64,000 nucleotides of DNA, from positions 6,443,802 through 6,507,801 of the forward strand of contig CP137666.1 in assembly GCA_037976565.1 (NCBI GenBank). Reading direction: 5' to 3'. Within the stretch, counting starts at the first letter, position 1. Each line of letters opens with the position of its first letter. This document shows, one piece after another, positions 24,501 to 36,500 of the stretch. This DNA comes from Mesocentrotus franciscanus (Eukaryota > Echinodermata > Echinoidea > Camarodonta > Strongylocentrotidae). The notes under the pieces are model-generated. The model did no database searches. It was not told where the DNA came from and saw only the letters and a list, made by a program, of their open reading frames with translations. The position numbers were made by a program, and so were the translations under genes.

Positions 24501-27500
24501 TTTGTGTTGTTTTCGTGTGTCCATGTTGCCCTTCGTAAGGCCATCGTGAGGGCATCTTGCCAAATCGTGTCATCTTCGCAATTACTTCGTCTGATCATCG
24601 GTGCCATCGGGCATTTATCGTCTGACGAAGACAATACGAAGGAAACAAGAAGCTGGCCGATTGTCTTCGGAAGGCAACACGACTACGTGAAGCCCTCGCA
24701 ATGCCATCGTGTAGCCATCGTATTATAGTACGATGACATCCAGATGGGACCACGGCGTCGGCGAAGACAGCCGAATTTAAGTATTTCACGCGTTTCCCAT
24801 GTGTGACGGTAACGTTGACATATGTTGCAATAAGCTATAATTCTCGTATTAATACTGATTTGTTTTTCAGATTCAATATATCATGTTATGCAATGTTATA
24901 TATTACACTGTCACTATGTGTTATTAATTTTGTTTGTAAACTTTTGTAATTCGGCTAAACGCCGCGATGAAAGTTTTATTTGAAATAAACCATTTGGAAT
25001 GAATGAATGAATGAATATAAAAAGCCAGCCTCATAGCCAGAGGCTTTTTCAAGTACCCCAAAAGTGCCCTTTCTTACATAAGACAACTGCCCCTATAACT
25101 TTTCTCCCAACGATAAGTGCCCTTTTATTTTTACACGTGCCCCTTTTCCTTCCACAAGTCCCCATTTCACTTTTGACAAGTGCCCCCTTCACCTCTGATA
25201 ATTACCCTATTCAAATTAAAGAGGTGCCCCTTTTATTTGGACAAGTGCCCCTTTTCCTTTGTAGGAAGTGTCTCTTCCCCTTTTAATAACTACCCATTTT
25301 TAGTAACTCCGATAAGCGCACCTTTTATTTTCACGTGTGCCCCTTTTCCAATCGAATATGTGCCCCCTTTTCCTTGTGATAAGTGCCCCCCATTAAAACA
25401 AAAGAGCTCCTTTCCCTTCTCATAAATGCCCCCTTTTCAGTATTAAAAGTGTCCCTTTTCATTCTCATAAGTACCCCTTTTCATATCTGGTCAGTGCCTC
25501 TTTTCAGATGCGATAAGTGCCCCTTTACACATCTGACAACTTTCTTTTTAACAATGATACGTGCCCCTTTTCCTTTCTAATAAGGGACCTATCCCCTTTT
25601 CATAAATGCCCATTTTCAACTCTAACTTATGAATGTCTCTATACAAATATGATGGGTGCCCCAATTCCGTCGACAAATGCCCATTAATACCGTTCTCATA
25701 AGTGCCTTTAAAAAAAAAATCCCTGGTGAGTGCCTCTTTTCAGGTATCAGAAATAGGTGTCTCATCCCTTTCGATAAGTGTCCCCTTTTCTTCTCTTATT
25801 AAACGTGCCCCTAATTTAAAGTGAATAAGGACAATTTCCCCCAAAGCTCGCTCGCTACACTCACGTGCATTCATAGATGATATAATTATGTTATTTATCA
25901 AAGGTCTTTTCACAGTCTTCCGTTATGAGAATGTGAGTATAACCCCATCAGGATTGGATTTTATTCTCTTGATAAGATGTAATTTCTGCACTGCGACCAC
26001 ACGAATCTTAACATTTTTCCTCGCTCGCATATGAATATTCAGACCATCACACCAAAGTATGATGCTTAAACAATATCTTGTATGATGTATAATGAGAAAT
26101 AAATATTGCAAGCATCCCAGTTAATGTAACCACAGTGTAAGGGTATATACCGACGTCTAACAAATTGTATATTTTCGCTTTGACATTTCCCTTTGTAGGT
26201 GCCCTTTTTTCTAGAAAGTGCCCTTTTTTGTTGGTCCCTTCCCCCACTTTGGAAGTCGCTCCGACGCCCCTGCTCTGAGCATCATTAATCCGATCAGCAA
26301 TTGAATTTCCCACCGTCGGTCGAAGGTTGTATACCATCGGGAGGTCACGTGACGCCTTCGTGACCTAGTTAGAACGCATCGTATTATCTATACGACGACG
26401 TGTAGCCATCGTGTGGCCTTCGTGTGGCCTGCGGGTAAATTCCTTAATAAAAATTCACATCTTCTTGTTGCATTCGTGTGTGGTTCGGGTGCCATCGTGT
26501 GACCTTCTGTAGGCATCGTACTTGCTTCGGCTGTTGGTTGGCTGTTGACCAAGTTCGGGGCCATCTTCGTGCGAAGTTCAAATTTCCTTCATCGTGTGTC
26601 CATCTTATGTCAACTTCGGGACAGTGTGACGCGGGCATTATAAACGTTATTCCCATCACTTTAAAGGAGATCATAATTCGGTCACATTGTTGAAAAATGG
26701 GGTTGGAAATTCGTGAAGATTATAATGCAAATGCAATATATCGACTAAAAGATAGAGTACTTTAAAAATAGAAATGCTGTCACATATTCTTTCTTTTCTT
26801 CAAAAAGAGTGGGACAGCGACATCATCTTGGGCAAGGTCACCCGACCTAGCAACAGCGCGTGACAGAGCTCTGAATCTGGGTCGACTGATGGGGTGTGAC
26901 GAGGTTTCATCGTCTGCACAACTTTTGCAATGTCTAGGGCAGGTTCCCGCCGATGAAATTGTTGCTCATCAGCAACAAGTTAGTCTGCTTTTCATTTTCT
27001 CTTTACGTTCCATCTAATCAAAGTTGAAAGCAGGAACTGCATGGGGATAATGCTAATGTATGTAGGCTACGTACGACAGAGGGAGAACAGCAACAAGGAC
27101 GAGAACAAGAACAACAAGAACAAAAACAACAGAAGGAGAACAAGAAGATCAAGAAGACGAAGAGGAAGAAGGAACAGAAGAAGAAGAAGAAGAAGAAGAA
27201 GAAGAAGAAGAAGAAGGAAGAGGAGGAGGAGGAGAAGAAGCAGCTGCGCACAAATCGAATATGCTTTAAGTTATTGAATAGCTAAGCTGCTAAGGAGTAG
27301 TTTGCATGGATCATGTGTGCAGTTTCCTTCCATTATGAAATGTATAACATCTTTGACGGTACTGCAATTTAAGTCTTCCTTCTTAATCTTTTGTTGGCAA
27401 CAACACAATTTGAGAGGAGGTCGGCGATTCGTCTAGTTAGCCTGTCAAGACGTACGATAACATTTTAATCAAGCCCTGGAAGACATGAAGAAAAAAACCT

Positions 27501-30500
27501 TCATAATTATGTGTTCATCTATATTTCCAATCAACAGGTGTTAACTGAAACAGGAGATCCAGCTGACATCGCATTCCTCCCCGTCGTCGATCACGTAGTC
27601 ATCCCCGATACACCCGACATCATCGGCGAAATGGGGTTGTACAACAATGTCAGCATCATCATCGGCGCGAACGCCGACGAGGGAATGATGTCAATGATGC
27701 AGCTCTTTCCGCAGGCGACCACGACGCCCGCTGTCACTCGTCAACAGTTGCGACGGTTTCTGTCGACCGCTCTCAACGTGCACGATACCGTCATACAAGA
27801 GCTGATCGAACTGTTATACGATGTCGACGAACATGAAGACCTGTCTTCTCATACAAACAGGATGTACAATGATCGAACACAGAAAGATGTCTGCAAAACA
27901 GGATATGTGAACGATGGGAACCTAGACTTCTTTGATAAGCTCAATGACCTTGTAGGGGATATGACGATGTTCTGTCCTACAGTTGCTGTGGCTAATTTCG
28001 CTGCCGACGCGGGTTTGGAAGTTTATCGGTATCACATGACACACAGGTAAAGGAATGCTAAATTGCTTTCTGATAAATTGATATGAATAAATACATCGGA
28101 AAATATCTTGATTACTTGCGGTTCTAAAGTGAAGGAGGGGGGGGGGCAAACAAAAATCTTAACTATGAATGAATTTAAGTGAGGAACATATTATTCAAAG
28201 CCCCAAGCTCCCCAAAGCCATCCCTCGCAAATTATTCTTCGCGTGATCTTGAGGTGTCTTTTGAGGAGTTTTTATGACATGGGCATCCCAATTAACGGAC
28301 AGCCCATAATACTACTACTACTAATAATAATATTCAGTTCTTGTATAGCGCATATCACATTATTGAAACGTCCCTATATGCGCTTCCAAAGAGCTTTGGA
28401 CATTATTACCCTAGCTTTAGCTCCAGCAGCCGTTATCAGCGCACAGTGCATTTCAAGGAATAATCCTACCAGGTACCACTTTACTTCAACTGGGTCGAGT
28501 GTGGCAAATGTAGATTATTGTCTTGCCAAAGGACATTACTGCCGCGGCGAGACTCGAACCGCGGACCTTGTGATCCACAGTCCGGTGACAGTCATATCCA
28601 CTCGACCACGACACCTCTACAAATACATATTTTTCTCATAAATATGCAAACTCTCTATAATGCTATCTCCAATCAATTCCCATCTATATGGTTTGATAAA
28701 GTCCTCTAGAGAAAATTCTGTCTAATTCTGGAGCACATGCAATCCTTACCTACGGATATGTGTGGGAGTCAGAACATCAATTTCATAGGATGTGCATGGA
28801 TCATTAATTTCTTGTTCGATGGGTGATTCTCGATAAAGAGAAATTCAAAACCAATTCAAAACTTAACCAATTCAAAACTTGTCTAAAGACACATTTATTC
28901 AAAATTGCTTTTAATGATTAACTTACTCTGTTCACATTGATGTGTATTTCATATGTATTGTAATTTGTAGGTTTATTTGCACTTTTTGTTTTATTTAATA
29001 TGTAATTGTTTATCAGTCTATTCTGTTTGTTATAGCGCTTAGAGACTTCGGTGGTAAGCGCTATATAAGCAACGTTTTTATTATTATTGTCCTCAATAGC
29101 TCCTTTGACAGAATGAAATTAAGGATAAACTTATGTGAAATTAACTTATTTAAAGTTCAGTTTCAATTTATTTTATCCTTTAACATGTACAAACACATAC
29201 AGTTAACAACTAAATTATTCATACCCTTACCAAGACTTTTTGTAATATTTTAAGTATTTGAAAATTGATTTGTCCCGATTTATGTTTCCTGAGAATGTGA
29301 CATATCAAAGCTTACATCTAAAAGCATTCAACAAAGGCCCCAATTCAACAATTCCATCTTTCATTCTTGAGTTATGAAAAACAAAAAAACATCAAGTTTA
29401 CAAGGGGTATGAATAATTTTGCTGTTAATTGTATAACATTCATAACCTGATTATCCTTGATATTCTGTCTACAAGACATTCTTCCATTAAATCTTGACAA
29501 AGTATTCAGATATTATGTTTTAAAAATCTATGTTAGAAAGACGCAGAAGCATTTTCAAACAGTCGGTGCCTTCTTAAGGCTCGTTCAGATATGACGCGGT
29601 ACACAGCTGCCAAAAAAAGAGAAAACAAAACCTGCTGCAGTTTTTGTAAAATGTGTTAATGAATGGCGACTTCGCGCAACAAAGGTCCTGCGTGTATTCA
29701 CTGCATGCTCTATGTTATGAGAATACAGCTGTTGTTGTTGTTGTTTAATTTAGGCAAGTCAGTCAGTCTATGACCATTATTGCCAAATTCTAAAAAAATT
29801 GTTTTGAATTCGAATTTACGTATATACACTCACATAATATGCGTGTATAAATATATATGTATATTTATTCTTCTTCTTAAAAAACAAAAAAACAAAACAA
29901 AGGGAGGGGGAGATAATGATATCATGACTTGTTAGATTACCGATCCCTGTCCTGTTTGTTTGCGCTATCCTGAAAAACCGTTTCTCGGGGGAGATAATGA
30001 TATCATGACTTGTTAGATTACCGATCCCTGTCCTGTTTGTTTGCGCTATCCTGAAAAACCGTTTCTCGGGGGAAAAAAATTCCCTTATGTCTCTCAAACG
30101 CGGACAGGGGAGGGGGAGCGCTCTTTGTGATATCTCAATTTTATCTCGAAATAGACAAAAAAACCGGCGGCCAAAATACATCCAATAATATACACATTTT
30201 AACGAGCTTCATTTTCGAATTTTGAAATAAATACTGACATTAATGGGCTGAAAGATTAATAACGCGTGCATACATTATATATGTGCAGCAATAATATATT
30301 GTGTTTGACTTATAAATTCTAAAACTTATATGTGAACAGAAGACATATAACATAATCACTTCATAGGTCCTTTCCGGTCTACTCTAATTTCTTTCAAGTA
30401 AGGATCTACCAAGGAGTTATTACATGCTGGCAGGCGCGGATCCAGGGGGGCCAGGGGGCCTTAGCCCCCCAAAAAAAAAAAAAAAAAAGAGAGAGAGAAA

Positions 30501-33500
30501 GAAGGAAAAGAAGGGAAAGGGAAAGAGGAGAGAAAGGGAAAGAAAGAAGAAAGAAGAGGAAGCAGAAAATAAAAGGGGGAAAGAAGGAGATCGGGGGCCG
30601 AAAGGGCCCTGCCTCCCAGCCTCCCCACCCCCACCAGCAAAAAAAAGAGAGAAGGAAGGAAAGAGAAAGAAAAAAGGAAAAGAGGAGAAACAGGGAAGGA
30701 AATAAAGAGGAAGAAGAAAAGAAAAGAAGGGGGATATCAGTTGAGATTTTCCCGCCAAGAAGTTGTGGATCGGGGAGGCAAAGGCCCTTCCCCCGCCAAA
30801 AAGGGGGAAGGGAAAGAGGAGAGCTAAAAGGGAACACAAAAGAGGAAGAAGAAAAGAAAAGGATGAAAAGAATGGGAGATCAGTTGCTATTGATTCGGCC
30901 AACAACGTTCGGATCGGGGGACCGAAAACCCCTTGCCCCCTCCCCCAGCAAACTTAAAAAAGAGAGAAGGAAGGGAAGGGAAATGGAAGCCCACGCCAAT
31001 TAGTGACCTGCCAGTGTCACAAATAAGGTATAAAAATAAGCTCATATGACCGTAATTAAATGCCCAAAACCCTTGACCTTCCGGGGGCTCTGCCCCCTGG
31101 ACTCCACCTAGGGCCCTACGGCGGGCCCCTGGATGCTCATCTGACCGTAATTTAATGCAAAAAAAACCCTGAGCTTCTGGGGGCTCTGCCTCCTGGACCC
31201 CACGCCAATTAGTGTCCTGCCAGTGTCACAAATAACGTATCAAAATAAGCTCATCTGACCGTAATTAAGTACCTATAACCCCTGAGCTTCCGGGGGCTCT
31301 GCCCCCTGGACCCCACCTAGGGCCCTAAGGTGGGTCCCTGGATGCTCATCTGACCTAATTTAATGCCTAAAACTCCTGAGCTTCTGGGGGCTCTGCCTCC
31401 TGGTAGTGAGCATTTTTATTTTGCCTCAGAAAATTGCCATGAAAATTCGGGCCGGTCGATTTTTCGCTCAGTCGGAGTTGGGGGTAGTGAGCACAAAGAA
31501 AATTGCAATTTTTTTTTAAACAACCACCCCCTCTTGGGCACCAGGGGAGGGGGCCCATCTTCTTTTTTTTTTACAAAAAAGGGTATTTTTACCTGTTTTT
31601 TTCTCGGGGCGGGGGCCCGGGCCCCCCCCCCTCCCTGGATCCGTCACTGGGTATCGGTATAATTACGTGCAGGAACGGAACCCATTCAGCTATTTTAGAA
31701 GTGTTTACCGCTTAAATATTTTAGAATTCATACACGCACTGGTAAAGTCAAATAATGTAACGGTAAAGAGATCGATGACTCTGAAAAATGTTTCTCATGA
31801 TAAATTGCCCAGGGCAATATGATATTCATGTCTATAGGAATGAATTTGAAAGGAAGATTGAATCGTGTCTCGTATAATGATTGCTTAACCAAGCTTGTCT
31901 CAATGTATATATATATATTTTCTCTCTTTCGATTAATATAATGGGAATTAATAAAGAGTGGTAAAATTCAGAATGTATGGAAAAGTGTTGCAACCAGCCT
32001 CTAAGCTGGGAGAAGAAACATGTACCTTGATGGCTTGATAGATAGATAGAATAACGATTGACCGAATAACTAATTGAATGATTAATCAATTGATTAGGAC
32101 AAACATCAGTGTACAGAATTCACAGTGTGTCAATACAGATAAAGAATGTTATAACCTGATTAGCAAAAAGTCCATTGAGAATCAGAAGGGCTTTACCTCT
32201 TTGTTAAGAGTTAATGCCCTTCTGGCTTTCAAACAGACGAAATATGGTACTAAACAAGCACAAGTTCTGATATTAGGTTCACTTGAACAAAAATAGGGCC
32301 CTATTTATCATGAAAATGTTGATGTTTCTCCTCAGTTCTTTCAGCACATTTCTACAGGAGAACCGGACATTGTCTGTTTCTGCGGAAGCGCACAAAAGCG
32401 GACTTTACTATATACTATTATGTACTTTCCAAGGCCCACTATCCAAACATCCAGAAAACCCGCCAAAGACTCCCAAAGTCAGCTTCTGCGTTTCCGTAGA
32501 AACTGATTTTAGGAGTCTTTAGCGGGTTCACCGGATGTCAAGTTCAAGTTCAAGTTCAAGTTCAAGTTTATTTGTCTTTCTTCCAACATGAATGTAATAC
32601 AATTTAACAAATTTATAACATGTAGAGTATATAAAAGGAACACTTAAAAGGATCAAGTTCATATAATGCATTTAAGTGAGAAAAAAAAAGAAGAAAAGAC
32701 GAGGAGACCTAATTAAAGCTAAGCTTGTAGAGGTCAGGTCCCTCAAAACAATAACAGTAGACAACAACAATAACAACAAAACAGCCTGGTTTAATATATA
32801 ATAGATTAAAGAAGAAATGTTCGTCAAAGGCGCTAAAGTACTAAAACAAATAACTATAAACTATAACCATATGATTATAAACATGGTTTAATGGAGTAAT
32901 AACAGAAAGGGTCGGGGAGAAGAGACTATGTACAAAAGGGAGCGATAAGAGTGATAATAACGTGGGATATAGAAATGGAGAGAGGGGGCGAGAGAGAGAG
33001 AGAGAGAGCTCGAGGGGGGAGAAAGAAAAACGGACATACTTTCACTGTAAGCTGAAAGCTAGCTACAGGCGAGTACAGGTAAAAAAAAAATGAACAGGTA
33101 AGTCGGTAGTTGCTATATACAGTAGTAAATTAAGGAATGGATTAAGTTCAAATATAAAACACGACAGCATAGATTAAGAATCAACTAAGTAATTATTCAA
33201 TAAGTACAACTTCAGTTTACGTTTGAAGACAGATATACTGACAGAATGGCTAATGCTTGAGTCAAGAGCGTTCTAAAACCTTGGTCCAGTGCAAACTAAA
33301 GTGTTGAGTGTAAATGGGATCAGTAATATATTATGCCACATGACCTAAACACTAATGCTATTTAAAGGTACAGTGTATCCCTGTTGTAGCCAACATCAAA
33401 TTCTGTATAACTTTGCAGGAATTATGAATATGTCACGTATGTCCTCTCTGTGAAATTTAAACGTTAGCAGAGTCCTAGTATTGAATGACTTTTTTTTTCT

Positions 33501-36500
33501 TTGGTAATAACATACATAAAATGAGCTGTAAAGGGTATCATGAGTATTTGTCTACATCAATAACCCACTTCTTGTAATGGCCGAAATTAAACTGATTGAA
33601 TGTTTGCACAGCACAAAAACGTACGACCATTCTGTACAAGACAATGTCTGAAAATTAGACTATTTAATTAAACGAGCGCGCTCGCTAAATTTGATTCGAT
33701 AACGGTCGTTATTTTTCCACAAAAAGACATTTTCAAGCCTTTTTGTTTTGAGGGAAGTTTTAAATTAGTATTATTTTTCAAATGCCTTTGGAATTTAACC
33801 TTTTCATTTTTTTGGCCTGCAAATGGGACATAGTACATTTAGGCTATTAAGAGGCACGTTTCTACAGAACTGAGAAGGCGAGCGTACAAGAAAAAAAAAA
33901 TCCACCTCTGGAGACGGGTACGCTTTTCCGTTAGCGCGCTAGCGTTTTAATCACATTATGGTGTGTTTCTACAGAAACGTGTACCTGGAAAACTTTGGAA
34001 GGCCCAAACTGAAAGGTATTTGAATTCATGTAGAAACATGCCATTTGACATACTGGCATCGAGGCACTGATGCTTATATAATATATCATAACAAATCAAA
34101 CAAATCATATTTTCGTTGTAAAAGGAAGTCGGTGGCCATGCATGTACAAATCAAAACTTATACACCCGATTAAATTTCAAAAATAAAAAAATAAAAGTTT
34201 CAACCTTATAGAATCGTAATGGTCAAACAGAATGTATAATCTTGATTTCCAGAGTCATTGTTGATTTACTGGATGTAACAACGTGTTACAAGCTATCATT
34301 GAACCCGACATAATCCATCACAATATTATTGTAGATCATCATACTCCATGCACACCAACGACACCGACTCTAGCCTCATAATAGATCAAGCACACAATTA
34401 CATTGCCACAAATTGCAAAGCTTAACAATACTTTATTGTTTTGTTTCAGATCGCCTTTTTTGTCGTGATCTTAAGAATGTGTGACAGGAATACATGTACA
34501 TAATAGTTTAGATCAAGACTCATACACCTTTAATACTCCAAGTGTTTCAGCAATGTCAAATTTACCATTCTACATTTTGACAAATGTTCTCATCATTTTC
34601 ACTCCCATGAAGTACATTGTCCATCTCAATTACTTAGTTAAAAATGTAGCCTATTATAAGATGGCGGTATACCTAAAGTATAAACTTACCTAATCCATGG
34701 ACTTATAAACTAAGTCCATGCATAAACTGTCTTTGATAAAGACAACAGGACAAAAGAATTTAAAAAATAGGTACATAAAACAAAATGATGTATTTCGACA
34801 AAGATTGCAAGCAACCAAAATTTACAGACCAAATTATTACATTACAGCTGACACACCGATCTGCATACACATGAAACCAACAAAGGATTTCAATTTTCAT
34901 GAGACCGACAACCCATGAGACCAGAATAATTATTGTCGGTCTCATGAACCCCGAGAAAAGTTGTTAGGACAGCGAGACTGTCATGCCCTTAATCATTAAA
35001 ATACTCCAAGTGTTTCAGCAATGTCAAATTTACCATTCTACATTTTGACAAATGTTCTCATCATTTTCACTCCCATGAAGTACATTGTCCATCTCAATTA
35101 CTTAGTTAAAAATGTAGCCTATTATAAGATGGCGGTATACCTAAAGTATAAACTTACCTAATCCATGGACTTATAAACTAAGTCCATGCATAAACTGTCT
35201 TTGATAAAGACAACAGGACAAAAGAATTTAAAAAATAGGTACATAAAACAAAATGATGTATTTCGACAAAGATTGCAAGCAACCAAAATTTACAGACCAA
35301 ATTATTACATTACAGCTGACACACCGATCTGCATACACATGAAACCAACAAAGGATTTCAATTTTCATGAGACCGACAACCCATGAGACCAGAATAATTA
35401 TTGTCGGTCTCATGAACCCCGAGAAAAGTTGTTAGGACAGCGAGACTGTCATGCCCTTAATCATTCAAAAATTGAGCCAATTCAATATTCTTTTTTCCCC
35501 CAGACCCAGTGAGTCCTTTTGGCGTCCTTTAACATGGACGCGTGTTAACCATGGCGAGAATCTCCTCTTTGTCTTCGGGGTACACTTCTTACCCCATCTC
35601 AACTGGACCCTTACACCAGAAGAAGTTAATATGACGTCACGCATCATCCAGTATTGGACCAACTTCGCATCTTCTGGGTAAAAAGATGTTTGACACTTCT
35701 GTCTAAAGATATAAGTCAATGCGCTCTCACAATCTTTATATTCATTTATCACTATTATCGTGATTAACTTCTAGTAAATGATTTAAATGTTGACGGTAAA
35801 AGCATTCGAAAAGTTTGAAAGTTTCTCCAAATGCCAGGGGGAGTAGTCAGGTGTATATATTACTCTAGCCTTTTTTAATTCATCCAGTACCGGTTGTACC
35901 CGGCGTATATACTTATTTACACCACTCGTACAATCGTAATCACACAAGGTTTTGATGGTTATCTTGAAAGTAGCAGAAAGATACTAAATGACTAGATTAG
36001 TTTATAAGCAGAGATTTAGATACAGGGGCACCCGCCCCCCTCCGCTCGAATGTTGAAAAGAAAAAGAAAACAAAGAGAGGTGAAAAAAACAAAATTAGGA
36101 AGAAAGAGAGAAAGAAGTGTAAAAGGGGTGTGAAAGAAAGATAGGACTATGTCCCACCCCCTAATTGGTGGCTTTGTAACTTTGCCTGTCTTCCACCGAC
36201 AGACTGGTGCACCCCTCTATGTCAGTACCCCCTCACTGGTTAGACCCACATGACGCCACTAGATTTGTCAAAGGGTTCTCCCTGGTATATAGACTAACGT
36301 ACTGGCGCTTGCGTCAGTATTTTCTTGACTAAATTTTTCGCGTTGTGTGTACATCTAAAGAATGAAGTGATATAATTTTCTTTACTCTCTTATAATTATA
36401 GAGACCCAAACAAAAATGAAGACAGCCCGTGGCTCGTAAAAGACCTCCCCGACTGGCCGCTCTATGATCCGAACTCAACAGCCCTCTCGAAGAACCTATC

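Larger units (their letters stand above)
24270..26637. mobile_element. Harbinger-like DNA transposon with long TIRs and TTA duplication (non-autonomous)
   Basis: Left end TGCCCGCGTCACACTGTCC... and right end complement match over about 58 bp (including gttgacataagatggacaca and cacgatgaag), with only a few mismatches. TTA flanks both sides (24267-24269 and 26638-26640), the usual PIF/Harbinger target. The subterminal parts are built from gccatcgtgtggccttcgtg-like phrases. No transposase is visible. The interior also contains a LINE-like 3' tail (24936-25017) and a nested hAT-like element (25038-26272). It lies wholly in esterase intron 4. Confidence 0.8.

Noticed and set aside
25011..25580. 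Pro/Phe-rich frames (CAPFPFDKCP-like)
   Set aside because: Translation of degenerate gtgcccctttt phrases inside a DNA element.
29816..30181. 121-aa minus-strand frame with a duplicated 27-aa block
   Set aside because: The block is due to an 81-bp tandem duplication; there is no exon context or conserved domain.
30406..30905. Phe/Ser/Leu-rich minus-strand frames of 140-160 aa
   Set aside because: They lie on a purine-rich low-complexity body of a hAT-like repeat; composition explains the lack of stops.
34718..35386. Two identical 66-aa frames as a duplicated gene
   Set aside because: They lie in an intron inside the 468-bp duplication, with no start context, domain or splice logic.
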